Shown here: positions 13,763 through 21,655 of the stretch, in pieces
How positions within the stretch are numbered: position 1 is the first letter of the stretch
Layout: the number at the start of each line of letters is the position of its first letter
Assembly (NCBI GenBank): GCA_045539095.1
Contig: JAZQER010000035.1
Span: 1 to 24,144 of the forward strand
DNA length: 24,144 bases
Origin: SFWF01 sp045539095
Lineage (GTDB): Bacteria > Bacillota > Clostridia > Oscillospirales > Acutalibacteraceae
Direction: 5' to 3'
Notes under the pieces: generated by a model
Databases searched by the model: none
Told to the model about the DNA's origin: nothing
Seen by the model: the letters and a program-made list of their open reading frames with translations, nothing else
Program-made: the position numbers and the translations under genes

Positions 13763-14071
13763 TTATACGATCTCTGTGATCTGTACCTTAGTGTAGGGCT
13801 GTCTGTGACCCATCTTACGAGAGCTACCCTTCTTGGGCTTATAGGTGAAGACAGTGATCTTCTTACCCTTACCGTTCTTAACAACGGTTCCCTTAACAGC
13901 GGCATCCTTTACATAGGGTTTGCCGAGCTTAAGAGCGGCGGTCTTCTTGACAGCGATAACCTTGTCAAAAACAACCTCAGCATTTTCCTCAGCATCGAGC
14001 TTCTCAACATAGATGAAGTCGCCTTCCTCTACGCGATACTGCTTTCCGCCTGTCTCGATAATTGCGTACAT
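13763..14071 (-). CDS. rplU: 50S ribosomal protein L21
   Basis: The 102-residue protein is a full-length L21: MYAIIETGGKQYRVEEGD at the N-terminus, and at the end YKPKKGSSRKMGHRQPYTKV, the basic rRNA-binding segment. It is first in the rplU-prp-rpmA operon and is preceded by a structured leader and a consensus promoter. Confidence 0.97.
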   Translation of the reverse strand: MYAIIETGGKQYRVEEGDFIYVEKLDAEENAEVVFDKVIAVKKTAALKLGKPYVKDAAVKGTVVKNGKGKKITVFTYKPKKGSSRKMGHRQPYTKVQITEIV

Positions 14072-14160
14072 TATTCTGGCACCTGCCTTAATTCAAGTCT
14101 CGCTACAGTGAGGCGTGAGCGTTTAAAAACGCGCAACTTTAAAAAGCCCCCAATAAGCGG
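14072..14160 (-). promoter_or_regulatory. probable L21 leader (autoregulatory RNA element)
   Basis: About 90 nt separate the predicted transcription start (near 14161) from the rplU ATG. The RNA can form GCGTT/AACGC with a tetraloop, an AGCC/GGCT stem followed by TTTTT, and further pairings, and ends in AAGGCAGGUGCC close to the start. Firmicute rplU genes commonly have an L21 leader in this position. I identify it by position and general structure, not by model match. Confidence 0.5.
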
Positions 14161-14167
14161 CTCTAAC

Positions 14168-14196
14168 ATTTTATCACTTTAAAATGTTTTTGTCAA
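14168..14196 (-). promoter_or_regulatory. strong promoter for rplU operon
   Basis: TTGACA (14196-14191), a 17-bp spacer and TAAAAT (14173-14168), with TGTGA-like context (AGTGA) before the -10 box. Near-consensus, as expected for a ribosomal-protein operon. It partly abuts the end of the DUF2500-like gene (stop at 14205). Confidence 0.88.
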
Positions 14197-14204
14197 GCAT
14201 TAAT

Positions 14205-14600
14205 TTATTTGATGTCTATTCTTTCCCCAAAATCAACAAAGCTGTCCTCGCGGGTGAATAATGTTCCCGTTTCAAACTCGTTGTAGGCTTCGTAAAGCTC
14301 CTTTGGAACCTCGTATTCGACAGTTTTCCCAGCATCTGTCAAAAAGGTAAAATAAAAAGAAACTTTATTTTCGGGATGTTTAGCGCTTCTGCGATAGGTT
14401 ATATCCACCCGTTTTTTCATTATACGGGCGCCGATTTCGTTTACGGGCAGCTCGGCAAAATCCTCTTCTTCCCACTTCTTGTAAATTTCCAGCTTTCTTT
14501 TATGGGAGCTGTAAAAAGTATATCCTACAAAAAAGAATATACCGGCTACACACAGTAAAATAAAAGAAAGCATAATTCCTGTTGACACCGATATATCCAT
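14205..14600 (-). CDS. membrane-anchored DUF2500-like protein
   Basis: The 131-residue protein has one N-terminal membrane span (about 9-29, IMLSFILLCVAGIFFFVGYT), a charged linker and a C-terminal beta-rich domain: KKRVDITYRRS, VSFYFTFLTDAGKTVEYEVP, then GTLFTREDSFVDFGERI. The pattern of YxTF..dG..vEyeVp.elY and G.Lt...F..F resembles DUF2500, a family of unknown function. AGGAG, overlapping the stop of the upstream zinc-ribbon gene, sets the start. Function is not known. Confidence 0.7.
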   Translation of the reverse strand: MDISVSTGIMLSFILLCVAGIFFFVGYTFYSSHKRKLEIYKKWEEEDFAELPVNEIGARIMKKRVDITYRRSAKHPENKVSFYFTFLTDAGKTVEYEVPKELYEAYNEFETGTLFTREDSFVDFGERIDIK

Positions 14601-14611
14601 AAAATATTCTC

Positions 14612-14866
14612 CTAATCCCGCGAGTGGTCTTTTTCGCCTACGATATTGTCCTCGCTTTTTGTCTCGACCTCAAGTTCGGGACTTCTCTTAAAGAGAAGCC
14701 GTAAACGTACAAGTCTGCTAACTTCGGCTACCAGATGATGCTGTTCACCGCATACAGGACATATACTTCGGTAATAATCACACTTAAAATGCTTTGGACG
14801 AAGCTTGATATTAAAAAGTTTTTTATAACACTTTCTGCAAATTCCGTTTCTAACCAGGGCTTTCAT
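14612..14866 (-). CDS. small Cys-rich zinc-ribbon protein
   Basis: The 84-residue product carries CRKC (10-13) and, after a Cys29, CPVCGEQHHLV (36-46), enough ligands for one or two zinc sites, then a basic stretch and an acidic tail. I choose the ATG at 14866, not the one four codons upstream, because GAGGTG then sits 6 nt away. No family is recognised. It is cotranscribed with the DUF2500-like gene (11 bp gap) from a good promoter. A nucleic-acid- or protein-binding role is possible but inferred. Confidence 0.65.
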   Translation of the reverse strand: MKALVRNGICRKCYKKLFNIKLRPKHFKCDYYRSICPVCGEQHHLVAEVSRLVRLRLLFKRSPELEVETKSEDNIVGEKDHSRD

Positions 14867-14925
14867 AACACACCTCATTATTTATTTAGGGGAATGCGAA
14901 ATAACCTAGGGCTCTAAATATATCT

Positions 14926-14954
14926 AGTATACTATATATCAAGCAAACAGTCAA
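14926..14954 (-). promoter_or_regulatory. promoter for zinc-ribbon/DUF2500-like pair
   Basis: TTGACT (14954-14949), a 17-bp spacer and TATACT (14931-14926). The leader is about 50 nt. Confidence 0.7.
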
Positions 14955-14969
14955 GCAAAGCCTATTAAA

Positions 14970-15006
14970 CCAAAAAATCCCATCCGCAACACATGTTACG
15001 GATGGG
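14970..15006 (-). terminator. intrinsic terminator after ispH-S1 operon
   Basis: CCCATCCG (14979-14986) with CGGATGGG (14999-15006), with inner AACA/TGTT pairing, is followed on the minus strand by ATTTTTTGG. It lies 12 bp after the fusion gene's stop. Confidence 0.9.
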
Positions 15007-15017
15007 AAATATGAATA

Positions 15018-17087
15018 TTATTCTGCGGCTTCTTCTGTTATAACAGACTCGTCTACAGTAACAGATTCCTCGCTGGCGGTAGCTACAACTGCGTCCTCAG
15101 CAGAAGTCTCAACCTCTTCCTCTTTTACTTCGGGCTCTAAAAGCTCTCTGATAGAAAGGCTTACTCTCTTCTTATCGGTGTCAACAGCGGTGATCTTAAC
15201 CTCTACTTCCTGGCCTACAGAAAGCTCATCGGAAGGCTTTGCAACGCGCTTGTTAGCTATCTGGGAAATGTGGATAAGTCCATCAATTCCGGGGATAACT
15301 CTTGCGAATGCGCCGTATGTAGTCATACTAACAATAGTGACCTTTACGGTATCACCTACATTGTAGTTATTCTGGAAAATAGTCCAAGGGTTGTCCTCTG
15401 CCTTCTTATAGCCGAGGGAGATCTTTCTCTTCTCCTTGTCTACATCCTTGACATAAACCTCAACGGTATCACCGACTAAAACTACCTCTGACGGATTCTT
15501 GATTCTCTGCCAAGAAAGCTCAGATACGTGAATCATACCGTCTGCTCCGCCAAGATCTACGAATGCGCCGTAGCTGGTGAGAGACTTCACAACACCTGTG
15601 AACTTATCGCCTACAGCGATCTCCTCCCAGAATTTTGCGCTTTCTGCCTTTCTCTGCTCGCGGAGTACAGAGCGGATAGAGCCGACAGCTCTTCTTCTGC
15701 GTCCGATCTCAATAATTCTGAAGGAAACCTCCTTACCCTTGAGATCGTCAAGAGATTCCTCTCTTGAAAGTGTTGCCTGAGATGCGGGGATGAAGACCTT
15801 GATTCCGTTAGTGATAGCGATAACTCCGCCCTTGATTACCTCGGATACATATCCTGTGAGGATTTCTCTGGAGTCTTTAGCACTAACGATTTTATCCCAA
15901 CCGGCAATAGCTTCGAAGCGGCGCTTTGAAAGCATAGCGGTTCCTTCCTGGTCGTTTGTACGCATAATGATGAGATCGAGCACATCTCCAACCTTTACTT
16001 CCTCCATCATATTTGCGTTGCGATCAAACGAATATTCCTCAGCGCTTACATAGCCTGCAAGTCCTCTTCCGATATCTACCTGAATCTCAGATTCGCTGAC
16101 TGCAAGAACTACGCCCTGAACCTTTTGGTCAGAGTTAAGACTGTTGATGGACGCCTCAAATGCTTCTTCGTCTGTCATTTCTTCAAAACTTTTTTGAACA
16201 GGTTCTGTGACTTCGGTCTGTTCTTCAACCGGCTGTAAAATTTCCGACATGGTTTTAATAACCTCCTTAATAATTGCCGCAGGGGTCGATGCTCCTGCAA
16301 CTACACCGACATTGGCTGCACCCTCAAACCACTCAGCTTCAAGCTCGTTTGCAGTTTCTATCTGATAGGTCTTCCGGCAGTGATCCCGACAAACGTCATA
16401 AAGCTTTCCTGTGTTTGATGAGTACCGTCCGCCGACCACTAGCATAACATCGTTTTCCTTTGAAAGCGTAGCCGCTTCGGACTGCCTTTTTGATGTAGCA
16501 TTACATATTGTATCAAAAACAATTGCATTTGTACACACTTTTTTTAAAATTTTTTCGCAGTTTTTCCAAATTTCTCTATTAAATGTGGTCTGAGACACCA
16601 CGCAAAGCTCTTTTTGGGAAAGCTCGGGGTGTTTTTCAAGCAAATCTATCAATGATTTTTCGTCTGAAAACACATATATGTCACCACTGGCATGACCGAC
16701 GATACCTATTACCTCGCTATGCTTTGCATCTCCTGCGATGAGTATAGGCTGACCTTTTTCTGACGCCTCAGTCACAAGCTTGTGAATTTTTGTAACAAAG
16801 GGACAGGTCGCATCTACGGTTCGGAGTCCAAGCTCTTCGGCTTTGTCGGTAATACTTTTGGGAACGCCGTGAGAACGTATAACGAGAGTTTCTCCACTTT
16901 CGCACTCCTCGACACTTTCAACCACTCGGACACCCTTTTCCTCAAGCTCACGGACTAACTGCGGATTGTGGATTATAGGACCCAGCGTACAGACATTTTT
17001 TCCCTCTTCGAGTAGCTCATAAACAGTATTTACCGCACGGTTTACACCAAAGCAAAAGCCTGCTGTTTCGGCAAGTTTAATATTCAT
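15018..17087 (-). CDS. ispH: IspH (HMB-PP reductase) fused to four S1 domains
   Basis: Residues 1-285 are 4-hydroxy-3-methylbut-2-enyl diphosphate reductase, the last enzyme of the MEP isoprenoid pathway. The [4Fe-4S] ligands are Cys12 (GFCFGV), Cys95 (DATCPF) and Cys195 (DTICNAT); His40, His123, Glu125 and Thr167 of the active site are in place. An acidic linker leads to four S1 RNA-binding domains (about 321-389, 408-474, 493-563, 577-648); the last two are the most canonical (YGAFVDLGGADGMIHVSELS). An acidic, Ser/Val-rich tail ends the protein. This ispH-rpsA fusion is known in Clostridia. The gene overlaps plsC by 11 nt, and GGGAGATG supplies the ribosome site. Confidence 0.96.
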   Translation of the reverse strand: MNIKLAETAGFCFGVNRAVNTVYELLEEGKNVCTLGPIIHNPQLVRELEEKGVRVVESVEECESGETLVIRSHGVPKSITDKAEELGLRTVDATCPFVTKIHKLVTEASEKGQPILIAGDAKHSEVIGIVGHASGDIYVFSDEKSLIDLLEKHPELSQKELCVVSQTTFNREIWKNCEKILKKVCTNAIVFDTICNATSKRQSEAATLSKENDVMLVVGGRYSSNTGKLYDVCRDHCRKTYQIETANELEAEWFEGAANVGVVAGASTPAAIIKEVIKTMSEILQPVEEQTEVTEPVQKSFEEMTDEEAFEASINSLNSDQKVQGVVLAVSESEIQVDIGRGLAGYVSAEEYSFDRNANMMEEVKVGDVLDLIIMRTNDQEGTAMLSKRRFEAIAGWDKIVSAKDSREILTGYVSEVIKGGVIAITNGIKVFIPASQATLSREESLDDLKGKEVSFRIIEIGRRRRAVGSIRSVLREQRKAESAKFWEEIAVGDKFTGVVKSLTSYGAFVDLGGADGMIHVSELSWQRIKNPSEVVLVGDTVEVYVKDVDKEKRKISLGYKKAEDNPWTIFQNNYNVGDTVKVTIVSMTTYGAFARVIPGIDGLIHISQIANKRVAKPSDELSVGQEVEVKITAVDTDKKRVSLSIRELLEPEVKEEEVETSAEDAVVATASEESVTVDESVITEEAAE

Positions 17088-17685
17088 GCTTCATCTCCCA
17101 AAGTTTCGTTATCTCCTCTGTCACACGGTTTGCGATATTCTTTAAATTTGCTCGATCGGTCACATTTTCATCTATAAGCTCAGAGTATGGCATGATTTCA
17201 CCGCAACGCACAGTAGTTTTTTTGAAGATACTGAACTTTCCGTCACGGTAGATGGAAACAGGCAGAATATCAGCCTTTGTGTGCATGGCAATATAGGCAA
17301 TGCCTGACTTCGCCTTTCGGGGGGCACCTGTTTTATGGCGGGTACCCTCAGGGAATATTCCGAGAATATGCCCACGTTTTATGATGCTTTCGGCATGTTC
17401 GATAGCAGACACATCTCCGCTTCCTCGGTCAACGGCAAAGGCACCCGCACCCTGGGCGATGTTTTTAATTATCGGAACCTTGAATATTTCGGCCTTTGCC
17501 ATATAGTATATCTGTCTTTTCATTTTGACCGATATGAAACAAGGGTCGCTCATTGAGGTGTGGTTTGCGCAAAGAATATATCCGCCTTTTTGAGCCATCT
17601 CCTCAAAGCCTACGAACTTTACGGGCAGCATCCATTTGAATATTGGATATATTACCCCTCTGACTAATCTGTAAACAGGCTTCAT
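17077..17685 (-). CDS. plsC: 1-acyl-sn-glycerol-3-phosphate acyltransferase
   Basis: It acylates lysophosphatidic acid to phosphatidic acid at the membrane. The 202-residue protein has the catalytic NHTSMSDP (41-48, HX4D) and FPEGTR (111-116), and a hydrophobic N-terminal segment near VIYPIFKWML. Its ATG shares one base with the cmk stop (TAATG), and its 3' end overlaps ispH, so the three genes are translated as a coupled set. Confidence 0.94.
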   Translation of the reverse strand: MKPVYRLVRGVIYPIFKWMLPVKFVGFEEMAQKGGYILCANHTSMSDPCFISVKMKRQIYYMAKAEIFKVPIIKNIAQGAGAFAVDRGSGDVSAIEHAESIIKRGHILGIFPEGTRHKTGAPRKAKSGIAYIAMHTKADILPVSIYRDGKFSIFKKTTVRCGEIMPYSELIDENVTDRANLKNIANRVTEEITKLWEMKHEY

Positions 17686-18353
17686 TACTTCGCCGTTCCT
17701 TCCCTGACAATTTTCAAAAGCAGTTCGAGCGAGCCATCGAGATCAAGCTTTGTAGTATCCGCAAGCACAGCGTCCTCCGCCTGCTTTAATGGAGCTATAG
17801 CTCTGTGAGAGTCATTATAGTCTCTCTGCTTCATATCGGCTAGCACCTCATCAAAGGTCACCTTTTCGCCCTTCTCTGCAAGTTCTAAAAGACGGCGCTT
17901 TGCCCTTTCTTCAACATCTGCTGTCAGAAATATCTTAACATCAGCTGAGGGCAAAACGACCGTACCGATATCTCTTCCATCCATAACGACATTATTATTT
18001 TTCGCAAGGCTTCTCTGCATATCAAGAAGATAAGCTCTGACTTCGGGTTTCGCCGAAACCGCGGACGCCATCATAGAAGCCTCGGGCGTACGGATAAGGT
18101 CAGACACATCGGTGTCATCAAGGAATACTCTCTGTTCACCGTTTATAAATCTGATATCAACTACTGTCGTTTTAAGAACTTCGCCGATATCTCCCTGAAG
18201 AGTTGTATCAAAACCGAGACGCGAAAATTTCAGTCCAACGGCTCTGTAAAGAGCGCCCGTATCGACATATATGTAGCCGAGATTTGATGCAAGTTTACGT
18301 GACAGCGAGCTTTTTCCTGCGCCTGCAGGACCGTCAATAGCAATGTTAATCAT
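17685..18353 (-). CDS. cmk: cytidylate kinase
   Basis: It phosphorylates CMP and dCMP. The 222-residue protein has IDGPAGAGKSS (6-16), YVDTGALYRAVGL, the family's MDGRDIGTVVLP and the lid region RAKRRLLELAEKG. It overlaps the YhiN-type gene by 8 nt and plsC by 1 nt. The cmk-plsC-ispH order is common in Clostridia. Confidence 0.96.
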   Translation of the reverse strand: MINIAIDGPAGAGKSSLSRKLASNLGYIYVDTGALYRAVGLKFSRLGFDTTLQGDIGEVLKTTVVDIRFINGEQRVFLDDTDVSDLIRTPEASMMASAVSAKPEVRAYLLDMQRSLAKNNNVVMDGRDIGTVVLPSADVKIFLTADVEERAKRRLLELAEKGEKVTFDEVLADMKQRDYNDSHRAIAPLKQAEDAVLADTTKLDLDGSLELLLKIVREGTAK

Positions 18354-19596
18354 AATCTCTCTCCTCTGATATCGAAATACCGGCTAAATATCCGGTAGAA
18401 AATGCAATTTGCAGATTAAATCCGCCAGTCAAAGCATCGAGGTTCATTATCTCTCCTGCAAAATACAGTCCCTCAACAAGCTTTGACTGCATCGTAGCAG
18501 AATCAATCTCGCGAAGATTTATGCCGCCCGCGGTGATTATCCCCTCTTCAATAGGTCGAAGTCGCAACACGGTCATTTTAAGGTTTTTAATTTCCTCAAC
18601 CAGACGCGCTCTTTCGACTTTTGTAATACTGTTGACCTTTTTTCTTGGGTCAATTTCCGAATTTGCCACAATAACATTTATAAGCCGCTTTGGCAACAGT
18701 GCGTCAAGCGAATTTATAAAATCGCGATTGGGTTCTTCTGCAAAATCACGCAAAAGCCTTTTATCAAGAGCATCTCTGTCAAGTGCGGGTTTTAAATCTA
18801 TCACCGCCTTATAGCCTTCCGTATCACATTCATCCATATAGGAGGATGCGCTCAGTACAAGCGGTCCCGTTATACCGAAATCGGTAAACATCATTTCACC
18901 GAGGTCGGAATAAATAGGCTTTTTTACACCCTCTTTATATACAGTGAGGGTGACATTTTTAAGAGACAGTCCGCAAAGGCGGGTGCAAAAGTTTTCTCTT
19001 ATCATTATCGGCACCAGCGCGGGACGAAGCGCAGTCACGGTATGTCCGAGCTTCTCTGCCATTTTATAGCCGTCTCCGTCCGAGCCTGTGACGGGATAGG
19101 TCTTGCCACCGGTTGCAAGAATCACTTTATCAAAATCCTTCTTTTTTCCGTTTTCGGTGACTAATCCGCACACCTTGCCGTTTTCGGTCAGTATATCGGC
19201 TATACGCTCGTTCTCTATTTTTGCGCCTGCCTTTCTTGCCGCCGAAACCAAGGCATCTACTATGTCGACCGCCTTATCCGAAACAGGGAAAACACGGCTT
19301 CCGCGCTCTGTTTTGAGTGGCACTCTTCTTTCTTCAAAAAAGTTCATTGTATCCTCAGATGAAAAGGCATTGTAAGCCGAATACAAAAACTTTTTCCCGC
19401 TTATGACATTATTTAAAAATGTATCCCTGTCACAGTTATTGGTAACGTTACATCTGCCCTTGCCCGTTATCATAATCTTTCGGGCGGGACGGGTATTTTT
19501 TTCAAACACTGTAACATCATTACCGTTTGTTGCCGCGGCATATGCCGCCATCAGTCCTGCGGCACCGCCACCGATAACCGCAACCTTTAAACCCAT
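18346..19596 (-). CDS. NAD(P)/FAD-dependent oxidoreductase, YhiN/HI0933 family
   Basis: The 416-residue flavoprotein starts with the dinucleotide-binding VAVIGGGAAGLMAAYAA. It continues with KIMITGKGRCNVTN, GSRVFPVSDKA, VILATGGKTYP, MMFTDFGITGPLVL, and the C-terminal AGGINLREID and GLYFAGEIMNLDALTGGFN. These are the hallmarks of the HI0933/YhiN (BaiN-like) family, whose physiological substrate is generally unknown. AGGAGA overlaps the stop of the upstream membrane-protein gene. It is the gene ahead of cmk in the seven-gene run. Confidence 0.92.
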   Translation of the reverse strand: MGLKVAVIGGGAAGLMAAYAAATNGNDVTVFEKNTRPARKIMITGKGRCNVTNNCDRDTFLNNVISGKKFLYSAYNAFSSEDTMNFFEERRVPLKTERGSRVFPVSDKAVDIVDALVSAARKAGAKIENERIADILTENGKVCGLVTENGKKKDFDKVILATGGKTYPVTGSDGDGYKMAEKLGHTVTALRPALVPIMIRENFCTRLCGLSLKNVTLTVYKEGVKKPIYSDLGEMMFTDFGITGPLVLSASSYMDECDTEGYKAVIDLKPALDRDALDKRLLRDFAEEPNRDFINSLDALLPKRLINVIVANSEIDPRKKVNSITKVERARLVEEIKNLKMTVLRLRPIEEGIITAGGINLREIDSATMQSKLVEGLYFAGEIMNLDALTGGFNLQIAFSTGYLAGISISEERDYD

Positions 19597-19605
19597 ATTT
19601 CTCTC

Positions 19606-20142
19606 CTATTTTTTATTAAATATCCTCGAAATTGATCTGTGAAATCTTGCAAGATATACTCCTGCCACTCTCGAAACGGCAAGGTCGTATATTGGGAATA
19701 TAATATTTGCAGCAGCTAAAAGTATTAGCCTTGTATACTTTCCAAACTCACTCATATTACCGATATCTACACCCAAAACAGTCGCAAATACTCCGTACGA
19801 AAGTATGAGAGCGATATTTAATACCGCAAATTTAAGTATATATTCAAGTACCCTGTTGCACTTATTTTCAAGCACCGCTTTAAGTATCGGATAATAACCG
19901 AAAAAGGCAATATACAAAAGCTTTGCCTCGCTGTCACCGGGAAGTATAGCTATGAGTATTGATGACACAGTATATGCTGCTATTCCCCACTTGTTATCCA
20001 CTTCAATTACCGCAACCATGATAAACAACCCTGCAACGGCAGGTATAGCGTAGGTCAAGTACGGAAACAGTGAAGTCAGCATAAAGGCTGTGCTAAGTGC
20101 CGACATCATAGCGCAAAGTGTGATTTTTCCTGTTTTTTTCAT
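19606..20142 (-). CDS. polytopic membrane protein, ECF S-component-like
   Basis: The 178-residue protein has five to six membrane spans and begins KKTGKITLCAMMSALSTAFM, the kind of N-terminus seen in ECF-transporter S components. Further signature-like segments are AGLFIMVAVIEVDNKWG and AFFGYYPILKAVLE. The tail is basic. No vitamin-specific motif or adjacent ECF ATPase/T gene is present, so the substrate is unknown. Its ATG follows the J-protein stop after 1 nt (TAATATG) with no clear ribosome site, which points to translational coupling. Confidence 0.65.
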   Translation of the reverse strand: MKKTGKITLCAMMSALSTAFMLTSLFPYLTYAIPAVAGLFIMVAVIEVDNKWGIAAYTVSSILIAILPGDSEAKLLYIAFFGYYPILKAVLENKCNRVLEYILKFAVLNIALILSYGVFATVLGVDIGNMSEFGKYTRLILLAAANIIFPIYDLAVSRVAGVYLARFHRSISRIFNKK

Positions 20143-20143
20143 A

Positions 20144-20755
20144 TTATCTGCAGCCGCAACAAGGTATCAGGTTACCGCCAAGACATTCACAACAGCAATC
20201 AGCGCAGATAAGTCCCTGACAAACATCGAGGCTCGAACAAGAGCCGCCCATATTGCCGCCGCTTCTGTACGGTCCGTTAAAACCGCCTGCACCTTGCCTT
20301 TGCATATTAGCGAGCGCCTGACGGTACTCGGGGTTGTTGGGATCGAGACGGACAGCAGTAGAAAAGCTTGAATATGCGTCGTTGAACCAACCGCGTTTAT
20401 AAAGCACAGAGCCGTTTAAGAAATACCACTCGGCATCTCTTTTATCGAAAGGCACACCGTCAAGGAGCACCTGTGCGTCATCAAGACGGTTTTGCATAAT
20501 AAGCTCGCGTATATCGGCAAACTTCGAATTGGGGTTTGAATAGCTTGTGCCCTTAGACTTATTTCCCTTACGGGTATTCATTATAGCGTCATATGCCTCA
20601 TTTATCTCCTTCATCTTCTCGCCTGCAAGGTCGGCAAGCGGGTTGTCCGCATAGCTGTCGGGATGATATTTACGAGCAAGCGCTCTGTAGGCGTTTTTTA
20701 TCTCCTCATCGGTCGCATTTCTCGATACGCCAAGTATCTCATAGGGGTCTTTCAT
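20144..20755 (-). CDS. J-domain protein with TPR-like middle and Cys-rich tail
   Basis: Residues 1-63 form a J domain (DPYEILGVSRNATDEEIKNA, HPD at 31-33), so it should stimulate a DnaK-type ATPase. The middle part (about 78-155) looks like one or two TPR helices (DAEWYFLNGSVLYKRGWFND, SSFSTAVRLDPNNPEY). The last 32 residues carry 10 Cys, including DCCCEC and PCCGC, which could bind metal or be modified at the membrane. It lacks the G/F region, zinc-finger repeats and C-terminal domains of true DnaJ. The start overlaps the DUF5685 stop by 4 nt (ATGA), so the two are coupled. Confidence 0.88.
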   Translation of the reverse strand: MKDPYEILGVSRNATDEEIKNAYRALARKYHPDSYADNPLADLAGEKMKEINEAYDAIMNTRKGNKSKGTSYSNPNSKFADIRELIMQNRLDDAQVLLDGVPFDKRDAEWYFLNGSVLYKRGWFNDAYSSFSTAVRLDPNNPEYRQALANMQRQGAGGFNGPYRSGGNMGGSCSSLDVCQGLICADCCCECLGGNLIPCCGCR

Positions 20756-21588
20756 ATTTTTAACTCCTTTTTTAATGTATCTTCTAATCCAAGATAAATA
20801 ATATTATCTAAAATGTTCTTAAACTTTTTGATATCCAGAAGTTCAAGCGCCTTCGCAGCCTCTGAAGCGGATATATATAGCTGTGGCACTATTATATTTT
20901 TTCTATAATTCTTATCCTCGACATATGCTTTGAGCGGATTGTAGTTTCCGTTTTTTATATCATCCTCAAGGTCGCAGGCGGCGTCTAAAAGATAGATATA
21001 TCTGCCCATACAATAGCCCATTCGGGAAAGTGCACGCTTTTGCATACCGTCGTCTGAGCAAAGCTCAAACACAGCCGCCAAAGCTTTGGCAGTGGGATCT
21101 GCCGCAGCATCTGCGCTTTGGCAACACTCTCGCTCAAGCTTCTTTTGTCCCTCGATGTATTCTGCAAATATCATTTCAATCTCGGGATATTGCTTAGCGG
21201 CTTTTTTATGAGCCTTTGAATATATCCCCTTTACGAGTCGGTAGCCAAGCCGCTTTATGCCCTTTTCATCGTCGATATTATCGAGCAGCTTATAATAAAG
21301 CATTATCATAGCTGCGGCGGCAGGCATATGAAGCGGAGCTCTATCGTCGAGATAGGTGCATTTTTTAAAGGGGTTGCAGGTGCAGGATCTTCGGTTGGTC
21401 GGGCAACCGTCCGACGTGAGGGACATATTAAGAATTCCTAGAAATGCAAAATCATAGCTAAGCGTGAGCCTTGAAAGGGGTCCGTAAGCTTTCCCGAGCT
21501 CTTTACAAAGCGAGCAGTAAACCGCCTTATACATCTCGAATTCCTTTATTCTCATTTCAAGCTTACAGGCTCTGATATAACCGAACAA
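20752..21588 (-). CDS. DUF5685 family protein
   Basis: The 278-residue protein starts at a TTG (21588-21586) with a perfect AGGAGGTG about 7 nt upstream and the family-like N-terminus MFGYIRA. It has an N-terminal Cys set (Cys25, Cys28, Cys62, Cys69, Cys71, Cys77), then a largely helical body with two Asp-rich motifs, LLDNIDDE (101-108) and LLDAACDLEDD (200-210). Both lie in helices, in the manner of class I isoprenoid synthases, but I cannot show homology. The family has no known function. It heads a seven-gene run and overlaps the J-protein gene by 4 nt, a pairing I recall from other Clostridia. Confidence 0.8.
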   Translation of the reverse strand: MFGYIRACKLEMRIKEFEMYKAVYCSLCKELGKAYGPLSRLTLSYDFAFLGILNMSLTSDGCPTNRRSCTCNPFKKCTYLDDRAPLHMPAAAAMIMLYYKLLDNIDDEKGIKRLGYRLVKGIYSKAHKKAAKQYPEIEMIFAEYIEGQKKLERECCQSADAAADPTAKALAAVFELCSDDGMQKRALSRMGYCMGRYIYLLDAACDLEDDIKNGNYNPLKAYVEDKNYRKNIIVPQLYISASEAAKALELLDIKKFKNILDNIIYLGLEDTLKKELKI

Positions 21589-21655
21589 ATCCGCACCTCC
21601 TCACACTAATATTGTATTGATAGTTTTTCTTTATTGGTTAATAAGTTGTAAATAA

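Noticed and set aside
21601..21655. Promoter for the DUF5685-ispH run between uvrA and DUF5685
   Set aside because: A TACAAT hexamer is present, but only with a poor -35 match at 19-bp spacing, so I do not annotate it.
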